NCBI GenBank assembly: GCA_938023075.1
Contig: CALHDG010000008.1
Coordinates: 1 to 43,944, forward strand
Reading direction: 5' to 3'
Source: an uncultured Chitinophagales bacterium
GTDB taxonomy: Bacteria; Bacteroidota; Bacteroidia; Chitinophagales; JAHDHT01
DNA: 43,944 nt
Position numbers and translations under genes: made by a program. Under the pieces are notes generated by a model. It did no database searches, was not told where the DNA came from, and worked only from the letters and a program-made list of their open reading frames with translations. How positions within the stretch are numbered: the stretch's first letter is position 1; every line of letters begins with the position of its first letter. Below are positions 37,201-43,944 of this stretch, in pieces.

Positions 37201-39750
37201 GGTGAATTAAGGAATTTATTAGCATTGGGCTTTTCAGGTAATCAATTCAGCGGCAATATTCCCACCGAATTGGGCAACTTAAGCAAGTTGGAGTTCCTTA
37301 GTGCTAATCATAACAACTTAAGCGGTTGTTATGATGCCGATTTAGCAAAACTTTGCACACAACTAAACAACCCTGATTTTGAAGGAAATGAAGACATTAG
37401 CGATGGTAACAACTTCGATGCTACATGGGAAGATTTTTGTGCCAAGGGTGTAGATGCTTGTATCAAATATTGCCACATTGACGACTGGACTGCTTTAAAG
37501 GCAATATACCTTAGCACAAATAATGCTGCTAATTGGACAAATAGGGACAACTGGGATATTTTTAAAAATGAAAACCCTCCGCAAGATTGCAATTTAAGCG
37601 GTTTGCACGGTGTAAGTTTTGATGATGAGGGAAGAGTAGATAGTATTAATTTAAGTAGAAACAATTTGAGTGGCAACTTATCTGATGAACTGGGCGAAGC
37701 GAATTTTAGTGTAATAGATATTAGCCATAATTATTTTTCATTTCAAGAAGTTGCAAATGCTAAACCTACTAACAAGTTCAAATACTCGCCACAATACTTT
37801 GGTGAAATTGAGTGGTACAACCAAACTGAAAGAGATACGGTAACCATTTCAACATCTTACCCATATCTTAATCAATTAAGTGAACCAACTTATAAATGGA
37901 AAAAAGATGGCATTCTTATAAACGAAATTGACACTATATTTTCTATAGATGATGCCATGCAGAATGATGTAGGCGCATATCGGCTTCACATAACTGAAAG
38001 TAATGCGGATATTGAGTTAGAGCTGATTTCTGAACCCATCCATTTATTAGTTAAAGGTTTTGACCCAATAGGAGCGCCTGTTAAGCCAAATGAATTTTTG
38101 TACGATTTTGATAATCAAGAAGCGCTTGAGGCTTTTAAAGAAGAATATGAGCAAATAACCTTTGTAGATTCTTGCCATTGTGATAGCCGACTTTTATATT
38201 TAATTAGGCACGAATCAGATAGTATTGCTGCCACCGTTATGTTAGATATTCTGCAAAAAACTGAAACCATAGTGGACACCACTTTTATTGAAGATTCTAA
38301 TCATATTGTAGAAAGTGGTGTTATTACAGATAGAGGACCAGTTTTCAAATACCGATATCCTCCCTTACCAAATATACAAAACTCCGTTTCTATTTATTTG
38401 TTAGATACTGGTTTTGATTTTGGAATGACGATTAACACAGCACATTTTGGTACGCCGAATAATCAGCTTTGTCCAGCTATTTCACAACAAGATTTTGTAA
38501 CGAAAATTGACGACATTAATGGTCACGGTTCTAATGGTTTCCGTTTTATTACTGATGGTTTAGATGCATCTTCCCAAATTAAAGTAACGCCACTTAGAGT
38601 TTTTGAAGATAGACAAACCAGCCTCTTTAAGTTAATTTGTGCATTATACTATTCAATTGACCAAGGAGCTGATATTATAAATTTGAGTGCAGGCTATAGT
38701 GGCTTACGTTCAAAAATATTAGAAGATGCCTTAAGTTATGCCCAGGAAAAAGGTATTTTTATTGTTACTGCAGCGGGTAATGATGGGGTAGATATTGACC
38801 TTAAACCACATTACCCCGCAACTTTTTCAGGTGGATATAAAAACGTAATTTCAATAGGTTCTATCAACCATAATAATAGGCTTACCGAATTTACAAATTA
38901 TGGCGACACTGCCGTTACCTTAGTAGCGCAAGGTAAAAATATGATTGGCTTTGGTATGGATGATAAAGATATTATTGGGAATGGCACTTCCTATTCTACC
39001 TACTTTGTTGCCAGAATGTTGGCTTTAGTTATTGCAGAAGATAACACTTTAAGTAGTGAAGAAGTTTGGAGCAAATTTGACACGAAATATTTAATTGACA
39101 ACCCAGAAACAATTGGGATGTGCAGCACAGGAAAAAGATTAGATATAGAAGTAATTGAGATAAGTGACAGCACATGTTTTACACCACAAACAATTGAAAT
39201 CAATTCAATTGAAGCTAACAAAGCTTCTATTGCGTGGGATGATTTTAGTTCAAGCATATCCTACACACTTAAAATTAGAGAAAAGGATAGTTTATATTGG
39301 GAATTAGAAATGGAAGAAATTAATACCAACAAATATGAGCTGACAAATTTGAAAGATTGTACCACTTATGAAGTAATTGTACAATCTAATTGTATGCATA
39401 ATACTAATAGTGGATACTCTCAAATTCAAAGCTTTACTACAAAAAATTGTACACATTCACCGCCACCGTCGCCACCACTTTGTCCAACACCTGTATACAT
39501 AGCAGCCAATAAGGTACAAAGTAAGTCAGCAGAAATTGAATGGCATAAATATAGTAAATGCGGGCAAACGGGCTACAATTTTGAATATCGAAAAGTAGGC
39601 GGAGAATGGATTTGTAAAGAAACTATAGGTGTTGTTTATCAACTTAATAATTTAGAAAAATGTACAACATACCAAGCTCGGGTAAATATGATTTGTGCTG
39701 ATGAAAAAAGTGGCTATTCGCCTACTATTGAATTTACAACATTAGATTAA
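34285..39750 (+). CDS. Giant secreted LRR - Ig-like - subtilase - Fn3 protein
   Basis: 1821 residues with a signal peptide (1-27, ...HLTANAQ). Three blocks (28-373, 374-791, 792-1062) each open with a CHxDDWxALKALYEST cap, run through plant-type leucine-rich repeats (LGNLSNLxxLxLxxNxLSGSIPPE) and close with a Cys-containing cap (LSGCYDANL...WEDFC). A fourth, short block starts at 1063. An Ig-like domain follows (about 1165-1260). The peptidase S8 domain has Asp1374 (LLDTGFD), His1414 (NGHGSNG), Asn1499 (AAGNDG) and Ser1569 (GTSYST), so the triad and oxyanion Asn are intact. Two Fn3 domains (about 1631-1727, 1733-1821) end it; no standard sorting domain is visible. A surface protease guided by the LRRs is the plain reading, and the targets are unknown. 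Confidence 0.92.
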   Translation: MKGTRTTIWLCTLLLMLSLTHLTANAQCHLDDWIALKALYESTDGDNWTDNTNWQEVTGNQPTGNCNLGNLFGVQLDENGRVSCLDLDGVDDCLINYGNDGNNLNGSIPPELGRLSGLTHLLLQKNELSGSIPPEMGELSNLTNLYLSDNQLTGSIPPELGELSNLAALRLNFNKLSGSIPPELGKLTNLESLYLSGNELSGSIPPELGELINLKGMWLNQNKLSGSIPPALGKLNKLIWLMLYMNELSGSIPPELGDLSNLHELGLFRNQLSGSIPPELSTLSKLTKLTLYANQLNGSIPPELGNLNNLDWLEINHNNLSGCYDANLAKLCTQLSNPDFKGNADISDGNNFDATWEDFCAKGVDACIPPVTNCHIDDWTALKALYESTDGINWTNNTNWQEVTGNQPTNNCNLETLYGVRLDENGRVSCLDFDGVDDCIIDYGDGGNNLNGSIPPEVGRLSNLTRLLLHNNNLSGNIPFELGNLSNLILLNLSRNKLNGSIPVELEKLSNLTLLHMFTNQLSDNIPPELGNLSNLTSLWLEGNQLSGNIPPTLSRLNKLEYLVLHNNQLIGDIPYELGELSNLLALGLSGNQLSGSIPPELSKLSKLISLLLAFNELNGTIPVELADLTELKNLELHVNQLSGNIPIELTNLSNLEKLSLSINQLSGSIPPALSKLSNLQYLGLRENEFSGSIPPELGNLSNLQYLGLSKNKIIGNMPTELSNLINLDWLEINNNNLSGCYDANLTILCTQLNNTNFKGNADISDGNNFDATWEDFCTTDAGVCIPPITNCHIDDWTALKALYESTNGINWTNNTNWQEVTGNQPTNNCNLETLYGVRLDENGRVSCLDFDGVDDCIIDYGSGGNNLNGSIPPEVGRLNNLTRLLLQNNNLSGSIPPELGNLSNLIWLILAINELNGSIPAELGNLNNLTWLHIFTNQLSGRIPPELGNLSNLSSLWLADNQLIGEIPTELGELRNLLALGFSGNQFSGNIPTELGNLSKLEFLSANHNNLSGCYDADLAKLCTQLNNPDFEGNEDISDGNNFDATWEDFCAKGVDACIKYCHIDDWTALKAIYLSTNNAANWTNRDNWDIFKNENPPQDCNLSGLHGVSFDDEGRVDSINLSRNNLSGNLSDELGEANFSVIDISHNYFSFQEVANAKPTNKFKYSPQYFGEIEWYNQTERDTVTISTSYPYLNQLSEPTYKWKKDGILINEIDTIFSIDDAMQNDVGAYRLHITESNADIELELISEPIHLLVKGFDPIGAPVKPNEFLYDFDNQEALEAFKEEYEQITFVDSCHCDSRLLYLIRHESDSIAATVMLDILQKTETIVDTTFIEDSNHIVESGVITDRGPVFKYRYPPLPNIQNSVSIYLLDTGFDFGMTINTAHFGTPNNQLCPAISQQDFVTKIDDINGHGSNGFRFITDGLDASSQIKVTPLRVFEDRQTSLFKLICALYYSIDQGADIINLSAGYSGLRSKILEDALSYAQEKGIFIVTAAGNDGVDIDLKPHYPATFSGGYKNVISIGSINHNNRLTEFTNYGDTAVTLVAQGKNMIGFGMDDKDIIGNGTSYSTYFVARMLALVIAEDNTLSSEEVWSKFDTKYLIDNPETIGMCSTGKRLDIEVIEISDSTCFTPQTIEINSIEANKASIAWDDFSSSISYTLKIREKDSLYWELEMEEINTNKYELTNLKDCTTYEVIVQSNCMHNTNSGYSQIQSFTTKNCTHSPPPSPPLCPTPVYIAANKVQSKSAEIEWHKYSKCGQTGYNFEYRKVGGEWICKETIGVVYQLNNLEKCTTYQARVNMICADEKSGYSPTIEFTTLD
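34366..37470 (+). repeat. Three tandem LRR blocks within the subtilase gene
   Basis: Blocks begin at 34366, 35404 and 36658 (lengths 1038, 1254 and 813 bp). The first 250 bp of blocks 2 and 3 are almost identical at DNA level, differing at only a handful of positions. This indicates recent duplication; the blocks differ mainly in the number of LRR units. Confidence 0.85.
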
Positions 39751-39786
39751 ATAAACTCTGATAAGTATTGTATCGAATTTTATTTA

Positions 39787-39831
39787 AACTACATAGACAT
39801 ATAGTGACTTAGACTATATGTCTATGTGGTT
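39787..39831 (+). terminator. Long hairpin between LRR-subtilase and CHAT genes
   Basis: A perfect 15-bp stem ACATAGACATATAGT (39791-39805) / ACTATATGTCTATGT (39813-39827), extendable to 19 bp with one G-T pair. A short T-rich stretch follows. It probably ends or weakens read-through, so the two genes may have separate promoters. Confidence 0.6.
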
Positions 39832-39922
39832 CATTTTCAATTCTATTTTATGAAAGATGTAGCATTTTTTAATAAAAACATTCAGTTTCTTTATATTAAA
39901 GTTGATAAAAATTTGTATCTAT

Positions 39923-39942
39923 AACGTTTTTAGATAAACGTT
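39923..39942. promoter_or_regulatory. Inverted repeat next to the CHAT gene start
   Basis: AACGTTT / AAACGTT around six bases, ending 5 bp before the ATG. It could be an operator or an mRNA hairpin near the start; no binding protein is known. Confidence 0.35.
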
Positions 39943-39947
39943 TTACA

Positions 39948-42620
39948 ATGAGAAAATTTTCTTTCGTAATCTGCGCTATTTTTTTATTGGCAAATTTTAA
40001 TACAAATGCACAATTAATTCAATTTAGTTATGGTGATTGCCAAAGAGACGACCTCAATTGTAGCACTATTTCAAGAATTGACTCTTTGGTTCAATCAGTT
40101 GGAAATACTTATTCAGGTGCTGAATTAGCTTGCATTTATCATCATTTAGGCAATTGTTATATAAGAAAGCAAAAAAAAGTAGATGCCATCAATTGTTATA
40201 ATAAATCAAAACAACTTAGAGAAAAAATTGATGATGGATTGTTGTGGAAATCTTACTTTTCAATCGGTCAGGCATATCAAAGAATTGGAGACCATAAAAA
40301 AACAATTGATAATTTTGAGAAAGCTTTATCTGCAGATGGTATCAAGCCACCTAAAGAGTTAGCATATTTAATTAAGTTTTTGGGTGGCAAATATTCAGAA
40401 ACGGGTGACTATGAAAAGGCAATTAAATTATGTGAGACATCTATTGAAAGAATGAACATACCAGACTCAAATAGAGCAGATTTATTAGATGTGCTTAGTA
40501 ACATTTTAGTTGATACCAAAAATGTAAAATATTTAGAAAAAGCAATCGAAACCGGAAACGAATCCATCAAAGTATACACGTCAATAGGGCAATTACATAA
40601 AACAGCCCTGCCTTTAAATAATATTGGAAGGGCTTTTTTTGAATTGAAAAAATATGATTCGGCATTATTTAATTTTGAAAAAGCCTTAAAGTTAATTGAT
40701 GCTAATGCTAAAAGCCATATTGTAAGTATTAATAATAATATTGGTGCTGTTTATTTTGAACAAAAAAAATATGAATTATCTATTAAATATTTATTTAAGG
40801 CATTAAAGATGAAAGATGAAATTTACGATAAAGAAAAATATCGTTCAGAATATCATTACCAATTTTACAACATAGCTGAAAACTTAATGAAATTAAAAAA
40901 GTATGCTGAAGCCTTGGATTACATTCAACAATCAATAATTTGTTTAGCGAATAATTTTATAGATGAGAATATTTTTACTAATCCTAATGAAACTGACTTA
41001 GCATTAGATATGGTTGAGTCATTAAATTTAAAAGCATTAATTGCCCATCAATATTATAAAGAAAATAAGCATAAAGATTATTTAAACCTTGCTGAACAGA
41101 CTTTTAAAAAAAGCGCAAAATTTTATATGCAGCTATTGCAAAATATTGATTTTAAAGAATCTCGTTTAATGCAAGCACAAAATTTATTACCATCTTTAGA
41201 AGATGCCCTTTCCGTTTGTTATGATTTACAGAAAGAGAATAACTCTTTTAAAGAAACCGCCTTTCAATTTATAGAATTAAACAAAGCCACGGTTCTTTTG
41301 CAATCTATTTATGAAGCAAAGGCTTTAAAAAATACAGCAATTCCCGACTCATTATATAGTCTTCAAAAAGCATTAAAAGATTCAATTTCACTTTACAAAA
41401 AAGAAATAGATACAATCAATAATGAAAGGGGTCAAACATATCTAAAAAGAAAAAAATTATTATTCGATATGGAAATAGCTTATCAGCGCTTGATTGATGA
41501 ACTTGAATCTAATTATCCAAAATATTACGATTTAAAGTATAAACAGGCTTCAATAAAAGTTTCAGTAATTCAAAACCAACTAAAATATGGTAAGGCTCTT
41601 TTAGAATACTTCATAGGAGACAACACCATTTACACAATGACCATACAAAAAGAACAAGTAGATTTTCATCAAATTAAAAAACCATTAACTTGGCAAGGTG
41701 ATATAAAAAAATTAGGTGAAGCCATTATTTACAATCATAACAATTATATACCTGATGCATATGCTTTATACCAACTAATTTTAGAAAAACCATTAAGCTG
41801 TTTAAATGAGGAAATTAAACATGTACAAATTATACCGGATGCCGAATTGAACACTATACCATTTGCTGCTTTGCTAACAAATAAGCACGACCTCCCTAAA
41901 AATTTAGCTAAACTGGATTACACTAAGTTGAGTTTTCTTGCTAATCAATTTTATATCAGTTATGCGTATACAGGCAAATTACTGTTAGAAGCTCAAAAAA
42001 GAAAAGGGTCTATTGATTCCATTAATAATTATGCATCCTTCTTAGCGAAAGATGATATTGTAACAAAATACTGCGCCCAGTATATTGATTATGTACCAAA
42101 AGGCATGAGTGGAAAAATATATAAGAACGAAGCATGCAATCCGATTAATTTTAAAGATTACGCTAATAAATATAGCATCGTGAATTTAACCATGCATGGA
42201 TGCGGCAAGTTGGGGTCATTGTCTTTTACTGATGAAGATTTATTTGATACGGATATTTATAATTTGGACTTAAGCAACAATCAACTAATTTACCTCACCG
42301 CCTGCGAAACTAATGTAGGAACCATCCAAAAAGGCGAAGGCGTTATGAGCCTATCCAGAGCTTTCACTTACGCAGGCTGCCCATCTCTTGTAAGCACTCT
42401 ATGGAGTGTTCATCCAGAATCAACCTGTGTAATTACTAGCGAATTTTTTAATCAAATAAAATTAGGTAAAACCAAAGATGTTGCCCTTTGGGAAGCTCAA
42501 AAATGGTATATAAACAATTATGTAAGGAATCCTGATAAATTGGAAAAAGACTTAACCGCCCATCCCTACTACTGGGCAGGCATTATACCAATCGGCAACA
42601 TGACACCCATACAATTTTAA
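39948..42620 (+). CDS. Secreted TPR-CHAT (caspase-like) protein
   Basis: 890 residues. A signal peptide (1-21, ...FNTNAQ) is followed by TPR repeats over about 60-350 (YHHLGNCYIRKQKKVDAINC, FFELKKYDSALFNFEKAL, YFEQKKYELSIKYLFKAL), a helical linker, and a C-terminal CHAT domain (about 600-890). The dyad of the caspase/separase clan is present: His750 in TMHGCG and Cys786 in LTACETNVG. The domain ends with HPYYWAGIIPIGN, a CHAT hallmark. CHAT proteins are proteases activated by a sensor, and here the TPRs are the likely sensor. Export makes it unlike the cytoplasmic CHAT of craspase-type systems. It lies 197 bp after the LRR-subtilase gene in the same direction. Confidence 0.92.
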   Translation: MRKFSFVICAIFLLANFNTNAQLIQFSYGDCQRDDLNCSTISRIDSLVQSVGNTYSGAELACIYHHLGNCYIRKQKKVDAINCYNKSKQLREKIDDGLLWKSYFSIGQAYQRIGDHKKTIDNFEKALSADGIKPPKELAYLIKFLGGKYSETGDYEKAIKLCETSIERMNIPDSNRADLLDVLSNILVDTKNVKYLEKAIETGNESIKVYTSIGQLHKTALPLNNIGRAFFELKKYDSALFNFEKALKLIDANAKSHIVSINNNIGAVYFEQKKYELSIKYLFKALKMKDEIYDKEKYRSEYHYQFYNIAENLMKLKKYAEALDYIQQSIICLANNFIDENIFTNPNETDLALDMVESLNLKALIAHQYYKENKHKDYLNLAEQTFKKSAKFYMQLLQNIDFKESRLMQAQNLLPSLEDALSVCYDLQKENNSFKETAFQFIELNKATVLLQSIYEAKALKNTAIPDSLYSLQKALKDSISLYKKEIDTINNERGQTYLKRKKLLFDMEIAYQRLIDELESNYPKYYDLKYKQASIKVSVIQNQLKYGKALLEYFIGDNTIYTMTIQKEQVDFHQIKKPLTWQGDIKKLGEAIIYNHNNYIPDAYALYQLILEKPLSCLNEEIKHVQIIPDAELNTIPFAALLTNKHDLPKNLAKLDYTKLSFLANQFYISYAYTGKLLLEAQKRKGSIDSINNYASFLAKDDIVTKYCAQYIDYVPKGMSGKIYKNEACNPINFKDYANKYSIVNLTMHGCGKLGSLSFTDEDLFDTDIYNLDLSNNQLIYLTACETNVGTIQKGEGVMSLSRAFTYAGCPSLVSTLWSVHPESTCVITSEFFNQIKLGKTKDVALWEAQKWYINNYVRNPDKLEKDLTAHPYYWAGIIPIGNMTPIQF

Positions 42621-42641
42621 AAAATTAGCTATCTTTACGAT

Positions 42642-43274
42642 ATGACAGCCGTACAGCAGCATTCCACAAAAAAACAATACAGCCTGGAAAATTATTACCA
42701 ATTGCAAGACGAAATTAGCACCAAAGGCTTAATCGTAGACGGACAACACATTAGCCGGATAGAATACAACAATGGAGAAATCCGGTTTATGGCTGGTGGT
42801 ACCATACCTCACTCTATAATTACTACCAATCTAATGGGGAATATCTTTCCACTATTAGAAACCACAAAATGCAGACCATTTGGTGACTCCGCCAACTTGG
42901 CGATAGACCAAATTAAAACGATTCTACATTCAGACTTATGTATTGTGTGTGATGGGATTCAAAAAGGCGAATTCGACAGAAATGGAGTTACCAATGCCAA
43001 AGTAATTGTTGAAGTTTTATCAAAATCAACTGCCTTATACGATAGAACGGGTAAATTTAGAAAGTACAAACAAATCCCTGAATTTGAAGAATATATTTTG
43101 ATTAATCAAGATAAAGCATTAATCGAGACTTTCGTGAAACACGACAATAACTTGTGGCATTTTAAAGAATGCGAAGGCTTAGAGCAACATTTCACCATCG
43201 AGACCTTAAAGTTAAACATACCGATGGAATCGATTTATAAAGATGTTGATTTTGAAGTGGTTGAAGTTGAGTAA
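42642..43274 (+). CDS. Uma2-family (DUF820) putative nuclease
   Basis: 210 residues, PD-(D/E)XK-like fold of the Uma2 family. Visible motifs are LHSDLCIVCD, KVIVEVLSKST (Glu of the active site in EVLS) and KFRKYKQIPEFEEYILINQD. Family members are very abundant in cyanobacteria and Bacteroidota, but their role is not established. It starts 21 bp after the CHAT stop, so it could be read with it, although a TATCTTTA box just upstream could also be a separate weak promoter. It may simply be a passenger. Confidence 0.87.
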   Translation: MTAVQQHSTKKQYSLENYYQLQDEISTKGLIVDGQHISRIEYNNGEIRFMAGGTIPHSIITTNLMGNIFPLLETTKCRPFGDSANLAIDQIKTILHSDLCIVCDGIQKGEFDRNGVTNAKVIVEVLSKSTALYDRTGKFRKYKQIPEFEEYILINQDKALIETFVKHDNNLWHFKECEGLEQHFTIETLKLNIPMESIYKDVDFEVVEVE

Positions 43275-43480
43275 TGTAATATTGATCAACGAACATTGGT
43301 TAAAATTTTCTACGAAATTTATAAAAGTATCTCATTAAATGAACGACATAAAATGTAAAAGTTTGTATCAATCGAACTTCGGTTGAAAATTAAAGGAGAT
43401 TCTCTTGAGTTTGACGGTTTTAGACGATAAAGTGCTGTAAATCAGTAAATTAATTTTTTGGCGGTGCACTACCTGATTTC

Positions 43481-43743
43481 AGAACTCCAGACCCCAGCCC
43501 TAAAAACCAGCAGTTCCAGGCAGTTGTTTCGTAAAATAAAATGCGTATTTTTCGGCATGCAGTTACGATTACCGATTTTTCCACGGCTTCACAGCCTGTC
43601 GGCTAGCAGATACAACTATGCCGCAAAGCAACTGTGCCAATTACTTAATGAAACAAATACAATTTTCCCAAATTCAACCTTAACGATGCGCTTCGAAACA
43701 ACCTTTTAGGTGGCAGTTTAATTTACGAGGGGTCTGGAGTTCT
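43481..43743. mobile_element. 263-bp stretch bounded by 15-bp inverted repeats
   Basis: AGAACTCCAGACCCC at 43481-43495 and its exact complement GGGGTCTGGAGTTCT at 43729-43743. The interior has no plausible gene. It could be a small non-autonomous element, or two insertion-sequence ends facing each other; the stop codon of the neighbouring transposase-like gene overlaps the right repeat. The 206 bp to the left (43275-43480) hold nothing I recognise. Confidence 0.6.
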
Positions 43744-43944
43744 TAATATGTAAAATATTGATTAATAACACTTTGCGGGTTCTCATCTTTCGGTATTTTC
43801 AAACCCAGTCGATCGATTGTTTGAAGCTGCAGTTCATCTACCTTAGAGCGGATGTAGACCGTCTTACCGGTTTTGGTATCTTCAATTTCGGATAGTTGCA
43901 TTTTATCTATTGATTTGATTAGTGCCGTATAGGGTAGTTTGGTT
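43743..43944 (-). CDS. 3' end of a transposase-like gene (5' end outside window)
   Basis: The minus strand is open from the window edge to a TAA at 43743-43745: TKLPYTALIKSIDKMQLSEI, KTGKTVYIRSKVDELQLQTI, then DRLGLKIPKDENPQSVINQY and FTY. The C-terminal pattern reminds me of IS1634/IS4-type transposases. The position against a perfect inverted repeat supports an insertion sequence. Only 66 residues are visible, so the family is uncertain. Confidence 0.5.
   Translation of the reverse strand, partial: TKLPYTALIKSIDKMQLSEIEDTKTGKTVYIRSKVDELQLQTIDRLGLKIPKDENPQSVINQYFTY

Noticed and set aside
34734-37676. Several minus-strand open frames of 60-115 codons inside the LRR gene
   Set aside because: They recur because the LRR DNA is repetitive, share the same low-complexity composition and lie wholly opposite an intact gene.
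43458-43709. An 83-codon frame within the inverted-repeat stretch
   Set aside because: It crosses the left repeat and its composition does not look like a folded protein; more likely non-coding element sequence.

Overview
The window is AT-rich DNA from a member of the Bacteroidota, probably of the Saprospiria/Chitinophagia side. The evidence is TAnnTTTG-type promoter boxes, a long (671-residue) urocanate hydratase, many secreted proteins and lipoproteins of Bacteroidota type, and two families of interspersed intergenic repeats. The taxon is an inference from gene style; no rRNA or tRNA gene is visible.

Layout. 1-2117 (-): a GH10 xylanase with two tandem ricin-like beta-trefoil units, cut by the window edge. 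2826-6741 (+): the two subunits of a molybdenum xanthine dehydrogenase. 6786-10539 (-): a membrane metallophosphoesterase, a DUF2795-like small protein, a cobalamin adenosyltransferase and a LolD/MacB-like ABC ATPase. 10655-14388: a secreted protein, a helical-repeat protein and an AlbA/HATPase regulator-like protein. 14438-16453 (-): urocanate hydratase, divergent from a MazEF-type toxin-antitoxin pair. 17374-18459: a gene whose 5' end has been replaced by an intergenic repeat. 18789-20624: RecQ. 21852-22851: a decayed island holding the two ends of a DNA methyltransferase gene with its middle deleted, followed by a broken rhuM. 22928-27349 (-): a GH32 lipoprotein and two glycosyltransferases. 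27521-30581 (+): NDH-2 and an FMN-binding glutamate-synthase-family protein.

The accessory region 30578-43274 is the most interesting part. An ECF sigma factor and a membrane TPR anti-sigma-like protein are followed by a lipoprotein with seven EGF-like modules. Divergently from it lie a giant secreted protein (three duplicated plant-type LRR blocks, an Ig-like domain, a subtilisin-like protease with an intact Asp/His/Ser triad, two Fn3 domains), a secreted TPR-CHAT protein (caspase-like His/Cys dyad intact) and a Uma2-family nuclease. I propose this as a candidate extracytoplasmic two-protease system with its own sigma/anti-sigma switch. The domain calls are well supported; the idea that the genes act together is inference from adjacency.

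Two repeat families recur between genes. Family A (about 140-160 bp, four copies plus one isolated box) has conserved flanks around a hairpin whose stem sequence differs between copies yet stays complementary. Family B (about 125 bp, about five copies) carries a short GC-rich hairpin. A pair of nearly identical double palindromes brackets the EGF-lipoprotein gene. The right edge holds a 263-bp stretch bounded by perfect 15-bp inverted repeats and the 3' end of a transposase-like gene.
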